Counted from the first letter of the stretch, positions 1 to 5,351 are shown. The stretch: 5,351 nt of DNA from Spirochaetota bacterium (GCA_029561505.1 JAKQXK010000076.1:1-5351), one strand, 5' to 3'. Numbers and translations are program-made. The notes: generated from the letters alone by a model not told the origin.

Positions 1-52
1 ATGCCGCCCCGAGACCTGCAACTCCACTGCCTACAATCGCCAATGACTTCAT
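1..52 (-). CDS. Start of a flavin/NAD(P)-binding oxidoreductase (partial, runs off the left edge)
   Basis: Only the first 17 codons are in the window. They read MKSLAIVGSGVAGLGAA, a hydrophobic beta strand followed by the G-x-G-x-x-G dinucleotide-binding turn that opens FAD/NAD(P)-dependent oxidoreductases of the amine-oxidase/phytoene-desaturase type. The ATG (52-50) overlaps the regulator's TGA stop in an ATGA junction. An AGG Shine-Dalgarno core lies at 61-59, six bases upstream, so both reading frame and start are well supported despite the short length. It is the third gene of the methyltransferase-regulator operon. Flavin amine-oxidase-like proteins are known neighbours of CFA-type methyltransferases in light and singlet-oxygen regulons, which fits this position. 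The substrate cannot be judged from this fragment. A different Rossmann-fold enzyme remains possible. Confidence 0.75.
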   Translation of the reverse strand, partial: MKSLAIVGSGVAGLGAA

Positions 53-837
53 CTTGAACCTGCCGTTTTGGCGCCCGTACCGCCGATTTTGATCTTAAGG
101 TGCGGATATTTCTTATGCACCGAAACAACGAACTTATCAATTTCTTCGCGCGATTTGGGTATCGTTGCAGAAACATGCAGCTCTTCGTAGTCACCATGGC
201 TGAGTTCTTCAAAAAGCCTGTCGAAAGGCAGCGCCCCGCAGAATTTACCACCAAGGCCCTGTGACGCCATAAGCACATAGTGCATCATCGCCCCCAGCTC
301 GTGCTGATCACCGGGAAAAGCAATGAACAGCCGGTCGCCACCCTTCTTGCGAGTGAACCGCAGGGCCAGCTGCGACAGGTATCCCATAACCCAACGCGAA
401 AAAGCATGCTCGGTAGCAACGGTGATGTACCCTGATTCCCACGCGCGCCCGACAAGAATTGTGTGCGGATGTATTTTCTTCTGAACCAACGACTCAGCTG
501 AATGGGTCTGAAGGTACTCATCGTATTCGTGCGAAATAGAGCTGAAATTACCTTCGATGACCCTTTCAAGAAAATGGGTCTCGTCGCTGGTGTGGTTAGC
601 CTGCGGGGCGATTTCGAGAAGTTTAGCCCTGCCCAGATGCATGATACCCGCAAGCTTATTGCCCTGCGCGAGTAATTTATTGATGCTCAGAACAACGCGA
701 TAGTCTTCTGAGGTATAATACAAATATCCGTTTTCACCGCGCTGCGGATTCAGAATCGAATAGCGTTCACGCCATTTGCGAATATTCGCAGCGGGCACGC
801 TCGTCAGTTCGCTGAGTTTTTTGGCGGTAAGTCTCAT
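49..837 (-). CDS. MerR-family regulator with a cobalamin-binding domain (CarH/LitR-type, probable light sensor)
   Basis: This 262-aa protein has the CarH/LitR layout. Residues 1-70 form a MerR winged helix-turn-helix (LSELTSVPAANIRKWRERY, then GYLYY). A helical bundle follows at about 85-160, then a Rossmann-like B12-binding domain at about 165-257. The helical part carries W133, nine residues, then E143-H144, the W-x9-EH signature of adenosylcobalamin-binding photoreceptors. The B12 domain carries D177-x-H179-x-x-G182, whose His is the lower axial cobalt ligand, plus a later Ser (S224) and a GG turn (252-253). In the family, the dark AdoCbl form is a tetramer bound to its operator, and light splits the Co-C bond and releases DNA. 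The residue after the Trp is Glu (E134), where Thermus CarH has His132, the ligand of its photoproduct. The start overlaps the upstream stop (ATGA), with GAG/AAGG just upstream of it. It probably represses its own operon from the dyad at 1859-1889. Confidence 0.93.
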   Translation of the reverse strand: MRLTAKKLSELTSVPAANIRKWRERYSILNPQRGENGYLYYTSEDYRVVLSINKLLAQGNKLAGIMHLGRAKLLEIAPQANHTSDETHFLERVIEGNFSSISHEYDEYLQTHSAESLVQKKIHPHTILVGRAWESGYITVATEHAFSRWVMGYLSQLALRFTRKKGGDRLFIAFPGDQHELGAMMHYVLMASQGLGGKFCGALPFDRLFEELSHGDYEELHVSATIPKSREEIDKFVVSVHKKYPHLKIKIGGTGAKTAGSR

Positions 838-1859
838 GCCTTCTCAAACAGATAGTGACTCACATTCCATTCTTCGCCACCCCGGGTGCGAAAAAGTTCT
901 GACACAGCGAGAAAGAAAACACGCCAGTAATTGACCCACCGAACGACGTTATTTTTACCGTAAACGGCTGCAAAGATTTTCTCGATTTCATTGCGGTGTT
1001 TATCCATGTTCTGCAGCCACTGCTCGCTGGTGAGGTGGTAGTGCGTACCTTTGAAGATGCGGTGCTGCTGTAGCCTGAAGCCTTTGGAAAAATAAGCGAA
1101 CAAATGATTCGACGGCATAATACCGCCCGAAAAGAAATATCGCGACATCCAGTCGTCACCGGCCTTGTCTTCGAACAGATAAGGAAACATGCGGTGCGTA
1201 AAAATGTGAACAAACAGCATGCCCTTGGGCTTCAACCATGATCGCACGCGCGCAAATAGTTGATCATAGTTACGCATATGTTCGAACATTTCAACGGAGA
1301 CCACCCTGTCGAACGACGCAGCCGGCTTGAAACGATTGACATCCGCCGTTATGATCTTAAGGTTCTTAATGCCGCGCCTTCGGGCTTCAGAATCGATATA
1401 GACCTTCTGGCTCGCCGAGTTTGATATGGCGGTAATGCGCGATTTTGGAAATTTTGCAGCCATGTAGAGAGAAAGCGAACCCCAGCCACAGCCGAGCTCG
1501 AGAATATTTTGTCCGTTGGCGAGCCTTGCCATCGCCACCGTTTCGGCGAGCATCAGGTCTTCGGCTTCGTCGAGCGATTCTTTGCCGGTGGGGTAATAGC
1601 AGCTGCTGTATTTTCGGTTCTTGCCGAGCACGAGAGCAAAAAACTCTGCCGGAATCTCATAATGCTGCTCGTTTGCCTTGTCAGTCAGAATCGCAATCTC
1701 AGATTTTCTGAGGGTCTCAACGAGCGCCATCGCTTTCGCCTGCGCGAGTTCGACGTTGCCGGCGCTAATCTCGCGCAGACGACGCCGGTTGAGCATGCGT
1801 ATACCGCGGCGAATGATGAAGTCGGGCAACAGGCCCTTGGCGAGCAGAGCGTCTATCAT
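834..1859 (-). CDS. SAM-dependent methyltransferase, CFA-synthase superfamily, coclaurine-N-methyltransferase-like subgroup
   Basis: This 341-aa class I methyltransferase is predicted to be cytosolic. It has a basic helical N-terminus (1-60), an entry motif HYEIPAEFF (66-74), YSSCYY (84-89), SAM motif I LELGCGWGSLSLY (120-132), EMFEHMRNY (190-198), DDWMSRYFFSGG (235-246) and a C-terminal YWRVFF...GEEW segment. From memory, these blocks resemble the plant coclaurine/protoberberine N-methyltransferases more than E. coli Cfa. E190, E193 and H194 match the Glu/Glu/His catalytic cluster described for that enzyme. Bacterial members are usually labelled cyclopropane-fatty-acyl-phospholipid synthase, but their substrates are mostly unknown, so an unsaturated acyl chain or an amine are both open. 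It is the first gene of the operon, with an ATGA overlap into the regulator. The start is poorly supported by a Shine-Dalgarno (only GGA two bases upstream), but the N-terminus fits the usual family length. The ATG lies inside the operator-like dyad. Confidence 0.9.
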   Translation of the reverse strand: MIDALLAKGLLPDFIIRRGIRMLNRRRLREISAGNVELAQAKAMALVETLRKSEIAILTDKANEQHYEIPAEFFALVLGKNRKYSSCYYPTGKESLDEAEDLMLAETVAMARLANGQNILELGCGWGSLSLYMAAKFPKSRITAISNSASQKVYIDSEARRRGIKNLKIITADVNRFKPAASFDRVVSVEMFEHMRNYDQLFARVRSWLKPKGMLFVHIFTHRMFPYLFEDKAGDDWMSRYFFSGGIMPSNHLFAYFSKGFRLQQHRIFKGTHYHLTSEQWLQNMDKHRNEIEKIFAAVYGKNNVVRWVNYWRVFFLAVSELFRTRGGEEWNVSHYLFEKA

Positions 1860-1889
1860 TGTCCAATGAATTTAATAAACATTGGACAA
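1859..1889. promoter_or_regulatory. Perfect 10-bp inverted repeat, candidate operator of the CarH-like regulator
   Basis: The arms are TTGTCCAATG (1859-1868) and CATTGGACAA (1880-1889), exact reverse complements separated by an 11-bp AT-only spacer. One arm lies in the spacer between the proposed -35 and -10 boxes. The other covers the expected transcription start and the methyltransferase ATG, while the -10 box sits in the spacer. A protein bound here would block the promoter. Neither side has a T-run, and the second arm overlaps a start codon, so a terminator is unlikely. Assignment to the downstream MerR/CarH-type protein rests on operon position and is inferred. Confidence 0.72.
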
Positions 1890-1929
1890 AACGACAATTA
1901 AAAATGTGCTGCGGTTTTTCGGTAAAGCG
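1860..1929. other. Only intergenic gap in the window, without a clear terminator
   Basis: This 70-bp gap separates the amidase-beta-lactamase stop from the methyltransferase start. It is AT-rich and holds the promoter and dyad described separately. On the minus strand, an A5 ... T5 pair flanks CCGCAGCACA near 1917-1898, but the GC part does not pair. No convincing Rho-independent terminator closes the upstream block, so read-through into the lower operon is possible. Confidence 0.5.
1869..1897 (-). promoter_or_regulatory. Candidate sigma70-type promoter for the methyltransferase-regulator-oxidoreductase operon
   Basis: On the minus strand, TTGTCG (1897-1892, four of six matches to TTGACA) is followed by 17 bases and then TAAATT (1874-1869, four of six matches to TATAAT). 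The spacing is ideal but both boxes are moderate. This is the only sizeable intergenic gap, and it immediately precedes the operon. Predicted initiation falls near 1862, giving a leader of only a few bases. A TATTAA at 1877-1872 is an alternative -10 but has no good -35 partner. Confidence 0.5.
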
Positions 1930-3558
1930 TCAGAGTTTTGTGGCTGCGAGGCCGTTTAGCGCCCGGTCAAGTTGCCAGGTAATCTCCCTTATACGATCGG
2001 TGTGCCGGTTGGCGAGCAACACGATCGCCTGCTTTCTTGCGGTATTCAGCCAGTTCATGGTGTGGTAGCCGCTGAAATTGCCATCGTGGTAGGCAACGCT
2101 GCGTTCAGGGTAAACATACCAACCGTACGCGTACTGCGTCTTGCGCGCCTCGACCGATATCCGCGGCGTGAAAAGTTTCAGTTGCGCGCGCCGGCTGATG
2201 AGCTTCTCGTTCAGTAGTGCGAGATCAAATTTGGCAAGGTCGTCGACGGTGGTTGCAAGCCCGCCCGGCCCCTCGGTTGCATATGCATAACGAAAATGCT
2301 TGCCCTGGCCGTCGACCGCGGGTGCTGGCTGATCTTCGGCGCGCAGCGCAACCACATAAGCAGTACGCGACATTTCAAGTTTGTTGAAAATGTCGGATTG
2401 CAGCAGTTCTGAAATTGGCACCCCGGCGACTTTTGCCGCCATTTCTGCGACCAGAACGTAGTTTGAGTTCGCGTAGACGAATTTTGCGCCCGCCGTATGC
2501 AGTGGCTTTTTTTGCCCGGCGATCAGCCGCAGCGCATCTTCGTTGGTAAATGGTGGCACGGGTAGTCCAGAGCGATAATAGTCTTCAAGCCCTGAAGTAT
2601 GCGCCAGCAGATGCTTCAACTTCACACCTTTCAACAGGTGTGCCAGGCCGGGAAAATGAGGCGCGACGGGCGCCTCATAAGAGAGTCTGCCCCGTGACTC
2701 AAGCAGTGCAGCGACGAGCGCTGTGATGGGCTTTGCGGCCGAAGCGAGGTAGATGCGGCTTTCGGGTGACAACGGCAATTTCGTTTCTGCATTTTCGCCC
2801 CAGGCACCGCGATAGATGATCTGACCGTCATCTATCACCAGCGCAGTACCTGTGAACTCTCCCTTTTTCGCATAACTGTTCAGAATATAACCAACACGCG
2901 CCGCTATTTCTGAACGGTCATATTTCTCGCTGAGGGCGAGGTCAGCCACCCGCCCCCGCAGTGCAGCCATAAATGATTCACCGGGGTCGTGCTTTTCGGT
3001 ACGGTACGCGTTATCAGTTTCTTCCCATATCGGGGTATTTTCAAATCGCCTGTACTCAGAATGGCCAATGAGATACTTTATGGGAAACCGCTTCACGAGC
3101 CGCCTCACGATAAGTTCATTCGCCTCGAGCTGCGCTGTGGTGAGCGAGGTTTCGTCGTTGCCGACATTCTCAATGCCGATCGAATGCCGGTTCAGACCGA
3201 TAACATGGCGCCCTATATGGTTTTCGGGCATTAGCCGGTAAATATCGCCCGCTTTGCCGACCAGAAAGTGCACGGCGATATTCGCGCCCCCGGCTTTTTT
3301 CAGCTGGCTACGGCCGTTTTCCATCTCTTCACGGTTCATATAGTCATATGAAACATCGAGTGTATCCATCGCCGTGTAGTGCGAGACAACCATGACCGGC
3401 AGCATCTCGAGCGAGTCTTGTTTCACGCCATAGCGCGATTCGACATATTGCAGAGTCTGCTGAACCCGCCATTCTGAAAACGAAATGGGTTTGTCTCGTA
3501 TTCGGTCAGAAGTGCACGCGGCCACGTGCAGCAGCAAAAAACAGAGAATGCGCTTCAC
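1930..3558 (-). CDS. Lipoprotein fusing an N-acetylmuramoyl-L-alanine amidase (Amidase_2) to a serine beta-lactamase/DD-peptidase-like domain
   Basis: This 542-aa protein begins with a very short lipoprotein signal (KR, then a hydrophobic run) ending in the lipobox VAAC, with Cys15 as the likely lipidated residue. Residues ~50-200 form an Amidase_2/PGRP domain: H60 in VVSHYTA, E130 in SIGIE, H166 in IGHSEY and D191 in KHDPG match the zinc ligands and catalytic Glu of AmpD (with K189 at the AmpD Lys162 position). This fold cleaves the MurNAc-L-Ala bond. Residues ~215-540 form a PF00144 serine hydrolase: S273-x-x-K276, HTSGL (320-324), Y362-A-N364 and H491-D-G493, as in DD-peptidases, class C beta-lactamases and related esterases. 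All catalytic positions of both domains are intact. The GTG start overlaps the S41 peptidase stop (GTGA), and a GGA core sits about six bases upstream. It probably acts in the periplasm or at the outer membrane on peptidoglycan fragments. Whether the second domain is a carboxypeptidase, esterase or beta-lactamase cannot be told. Confidence 0.92.
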   Translation of the reverse strand: MKRILCFLLLHVAACTSDRIRDKPISFSEWRVQQTLQYVESRYGVKQDSLEMLPVMVVSHYTAMDTLDVSYDYMNREEMENGRSQLKKAGGANIAVHFLVGKAGDIYRLMPENHIGRHVIGLNRHSIGIENVGNDETSLTTAQLEANELIVRRLVKRFPIKYLIGHSEYRRFENTPIWEETDNAYRTEKHDPGESFMAALRGRVADLALSEKYDRSEIAARVGYILNSYAKKGEFTGTALVIDDGQIIYRGAWGENAETKLPLSPESRIYLASAAKPITALVAALLESRGRLSYEAPVAPHFPGLAHLLKGVKLKHLLAHTSGLEDYYRSGLPVPPFTNEDALRLIAGQKKPLHTAGAKFVYANSNYVLVAEMAAKVAGVPISELLQSDIFNKLEMSRTAYVVALRAEDQPAPAVDGQGKHFRYAYATEGPGGLATTVDDLAKFDLALLNEKLISRRAQLKLFTPRISVEARKTQYAYGWYVYPERSVAYHDGNFSGYHTMNWLNTARKQAIVLLANRHTDRIREITWQLDRALNGLAATKL

Positions 3559-5075
3559 TTTTTTTCCAGCAGGTCTGAGACGGCAAGCAGCGCCGTGTCT
3601 TTGCCCGACACAAAATCTGCCGCGTTTTCAGCGATCACAATATCGGGCATAAGCCCCCGCGCTGGCTTCTGCCCGGCGACAACAGGGGCAAACGCTACGC
3701 GCACCAACGGAATTTCAAAGAGCAGCCCTGAAGCCGGCAGCTTATAGGTGAGCAGAATCTCGGCAGAGTGCCCGTCGCCCGGACTGCCGGTTTCTTCGCC
3801 CACGATTACCGCGTTGCTATTGCCGAGGCGCACCAGGCGGGCAAAATTTACGGCAGCAGAATACGTTGCCGGCCCGGTGAGAATATAAACTTTTTTAAAC
3901 GCGTGCGCCTGCTGAACCGGAGTCAGTTCGAGAAACCGCGCCTCGGTCGAGCGCGTCTCGAAATAGCCATCAGTCATTTTATCTGCGAATGATTTCTGCA
4001 GGTGCTTTTCAGTATCTCGCAGCATAGCTTCTGTCGAGGCCATACCGTTAACCGCCTGTGCATATTGTTTGTAAGGCAGAATACGTGAGCGCGCGCTGCT
4101 GCGGCTGCGATCGGCTACGGGTTTTGTAATAAACCAGGTAGCCGCTGCTGCCGAGAACAGCATAACGCCACCGCGGTTGGTGCGCAGATCGATAATCAGG
4201 TTCTCAACGCCTTTCGCGCGTGACTCCTGATGCAAGAGGTTAAGGTGGTTATGCCAGCTCTCGATTGAATCAAGCTGGTTGCCCGTAGGCATAAAAGTAT
4301 TGATGGCGAGATAAGCTGCTTTCAGCGACGGATTATACATCGTAAAAAGTGGCTGGCCATGCTGTGGCCTCAGCGTCGATTTTCTCGGCACAAAAGGTGA
4401 TACCTCTGCGGTTTCTGTGTTCACCAGAATTTCTTTGAGTTTGTTGCCCGATTTTACCTGCAACTTCCATTCGGCTACCGGGCCATTGGCCATAAAATAT
4501 ACGAATGAAAAACCCTCGCCGATGCGGTAGTCGTTCCAGCGGCCAGCTTCGTCTTTGAGGCCTGCTGCGGCGTCGAGTCTCTCCAGAATCTGCGCTATGG
4601 GCTGGCCATTAACCTGCAACAGCTCGGCGCCCGGGCGTAATTCGAGATATTCACAATCAACAAATGCCCGGCCACCGATAAACTTCAGGGGAAAAGGGAA
4701 AAGTGCTGATTTGAGACCCAGCTCTTCAATCAGCTCTGGTGAGAAACCGAGTCCGGTATGGTCGACGTGCAGGCCGCGGTAATGCGCGAGCACCCGCAGC
4801 ACAAATTCGCGTATGCTGATATGTTTTTTATCATCGAATAGAACGGGGGCCTCTGCTGTGCCAATATGCCTGAACGCAGTTGCGTGCGCCTCGGCAAAAA
4901 TCTTATTCATAATTCTGAAATCGCTCTGCGCGGCCTGCGCGCTGATGCCACGACTGCGATCGCTATCGCCCGGGGTCGCGTAGACGAAAGCCAGCGATGC
5001 TGCGAATGCAAGCAGCCGTGCGGCGGTGCGGGTTGAACCCGAAACACCACGAACGACTGCGTGCATAGGCGCCAC
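3555..5075 (-). CDS. Secreted S41-family peptidase (C-terminal processing protease-like, PDZ-containing)
   Basis: This 506-aa protein is predicted to be exported. An Arg-containing n-region, the hydrophobic stretch LLAFAASLAFVYA (21-33) and a V-Y-A cleavage site after residue 33 form a signal peptide. VDHTGL (104-109) resembles the N-terminal D-x-H-T motif of tricorn-like S41 enzymes. A PDZ-like piece lies at about 146-215 (LRPGAELLQVNGQPI). The protease core has IIDLRTNRGG (294-303), TYSAAVNF (404-411) with S406 as nucleophile, VGEETGSPGDG (425-435), and a C-terminal G-L-M-P-D-I element. The Tsp/CtpA catalytic Lys, expected about 25 residues after the Ser, is absent (Ser431 there), so a His106/Ser406/Glu427-428 arrangement is likely. 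The GTG start is preferred because AAAGG lies ten bases before it; an ATG three codons later (5066) would also keep the signal peptide. It follows the small upstream gene by 3 nt and overlaps the amidase start. Its substrate is unknown. Confidence 0.88.
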   Translation of the reverse strand: MAPMHAVVRGVSGSTRTAARLLAFAASLAFVYATPGDSDRSRGISAQAAQSDFRIMNKIFAEAHATAFRHIGTAEAPVLFDDKKHISIREFVLRVLAHYRGLHVDHTGLGFSPELIEELGLKSALFPFPLKFIGGRAFVDCEYLELRPGAELLQVNGQPIAQILERLDAAAGLKDEAGRWNDYRIGEGFSFVYFMANGPVAEWKLQVKSGNKLKEILVNTETAEVSPFVPRKSTLRPQHGQPLFTMYNPSLKAAYLAINTFMPTGNQLDSIESWHNHLNLLHQESRAKGVENLIIDLRTNRGGVMLFSAAAATWFITKPVADRSRSSARSRILPYKQYAQAVNGMASTEAMLRDTEKHLQKSFADKMTDGYFETRSTEARFLELTPVQQAHAFKKVYILTGPATYSAAVNFARLVRLGNSNAVIVGEETGSPGDGHSAEILLTYKLPASGLLFEIPLVRVAFAPVVAGQKPARGLMPDIVIAENAADFVSGKDTALLAVSDLLEKK

Positions 5076-5078
5076 GTG

Positions 5079-5345
5079 TTATTTACCTTTAACCAGTTTT
5101 AGCGCGCGGTCTGCACGCCCTGCAAGAGAGATGAGTTTGCTCACAAGTTCTTTGCCCTGTGAATTCAGTTCTTCGCTGGTTTGTGGTTTTAAGGCGCTCA
5201 TTGCCTTTTCAATTGAATCTTGCTCAGCGCGGATTGCTTTAATTTCTGAAGTTGCCCGGTTCGCGCGGTCTTTTGATGTTTTCACCTTGGTAATCTTTTC
5301 AACCGTTGAATCGATACCCTGCAGTTTGTACTTGATTTCGAGCAC
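5079..5345 (-). CDS. Small hydrophilic, probably coiled-coil protein of unknown function (may be 5'-truncated)
   Basis: I do not recognise this protein. From the GTG at 5345 it is 88 aa, rich in Lys, Glu, Ser and Ala. It has heptad-like spacing of hydrophobic residues (for example I39, I45, M49, L52, then L60, L67, L71), which suggests an all-helical coiled coil. There is no signal peptide, membrane segment, cysteine or catalytic motif. The C-terminus is basic (KLVKGK). The frame stays open to the window edge (GGT ATC before the GTG) and no convincing Shine-Dalgarno is visible in the six remaining bases. The true start may therefore lie upstream and the gene may be partial. Its TAA stop is three bases before the GTG of the S41 peptidase, so it is likely the preceding gene of the same transcript. 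Confidence 0.7.
   Translation of the reverse strand: MLEIKYKLQGIDSTVEKITKVKTSKDRANRATSEIKAIRAEQDSIEKAMSALKPQTSEELNSQGKELVSKLISLAGRADRALKLVKGK
5086..5090 (-). promoter_or_regulatory. Shine-Dalgarno AAAGG that favours the GTG start of the S41 peptidase
   Basis: AAAGG on the minus strand lies ten bases upstream of the GTG at 5075-5073 and nineteen upstream of the alternative ATG at 5066. No purine-rich site sits nearer the ATG. The site lies in the last codons of the preceding gene, consistent with coupled translation. Confidence 0.45.
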
Positions 5346-5351
5346 GATACC

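Noticed and set aside
285..653. 122-codon minus-strand frame inside the regulator gene
   Set aside because: It is an alternative frame of the MerR/B12 regulator, with no motif and no ribosome-binding site.
1859..1889. The inverted repeat as a Rho-independent terminator for the upstream block
   Set aside because: There is no T-run after the stem on either strand, the stem is AT-rich with an 11-base loop, and one arm contains the next gene's start codon.
1509..1901. 130-codon plus-strand open frame, with other plus-strand frames at 1445-1711 and 1859-2068
   Set aside because: The first two lie antisense to the methyltransferase and the third antisense to the lipoprotein gene, all of which have clear family motifs. 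The translated sequences show no recognisable domain.
1898..1917. AAAAA...TTTTT flanking CCGCAGCACA as a terminator
   Set aside because: Only the A and T runs pair. The central GC-rich bases are not self-complementary, so no stable hairpin forms.
1860..1929. Cobalamin riboswitch upstream of the B12-linked operon
   Set aside because: The gap is far too short for a cobalamin riboswitch, and no B12-box-like sequence was seen. B12 control is more likely through the regulator protein.
1930..3558. The beta-lactamase-like domain as an antibiotic-resistance gene
   Set aside because: PF00144 covers DD-peptidases, esterases and lactamases. The HDG third motif and the fusion to an amidase favour a wall-processing role, and nothing mobile lies nearby.
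5073..5078. CACGTG palindrome at the S41 peptidase start
   Set aside because: A six-base palindrome is common by chance, and it lies between closely coupled genes with no promoter signal.

Overview
All genes in this window lie on the minus strand, so it reads from high to low coordinates. They form two blocks separated by one 70-bp gap. The base composition is moderate in GC, and the genes are tightly packed with ATGA/GTGA overlaps. The products are envelope enzymes: one lipoprotein and one protein with an ordinary signal peptide. This suggests a Gram-negative-type bacterium. A spirochaete of the Leptospirales is a possible host, but that is only an impression and no marker gene is present to test it.

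Block 1 (5345 to 1930) has three genes. The first encodes a small hydrophilic, probably coiled-coil protein that may continue past the window edge. The second encodes a secreted S41-family (tail-specific-protease-like) peptidase with a Ser/His/Glu-type rather than a Ser/Lys-type active site. The third encodes a lipoprotein that joins a zinc Amidase_2 (AmpD/PGRP-like) domain to a serine beta-lactamase/DD-peptidase-like domain. The junctions are a 3-nt gap and a 4-nt GTGA overlap, so the genes are probably co-translated. The likely theme is cell-wall or muropeptide processing at the envelope.

Block 2 (1897 to the left edge) has its own promoter. A perfect 10-bp inverted repeat lies over the promoter and the first start codon. 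The block encodes a SAM-dependent methyltransferase of the CFA-synthase superfamily that most resembles the plant coclaurine N-methyltransferase subgroup. Next comes a MerR-type regulator with a cobalamin-binding domain carrying both CarH/LitR signatures (W-x9-EH and D-x-H-x-x-G). Last is the first 17 codons of a flavoprotein or NAD(P)-binding oxidoreductase, a short start at the left edge. All junctions in this block are ATGA overlaps.

The most interesting reading is that block 2 is a B12-dependent, light-regulated, self-regulated lipid-modification operon. A CarH/LitR photoreceptor would repress it in the dark by binding the dyad, and light would release a methyltransferase plus flavoprotein pair. 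Methyltransferase, flavin oxidoreductase and LitR/ChrR-type regulators are known to cluster in light or singlet-oxygen responses of other bacteria. Here the operator candidate, the substrate and the light response are all inferred. No RNA genes, mobile elements, CRISPR arrays or riboswitches were seen.
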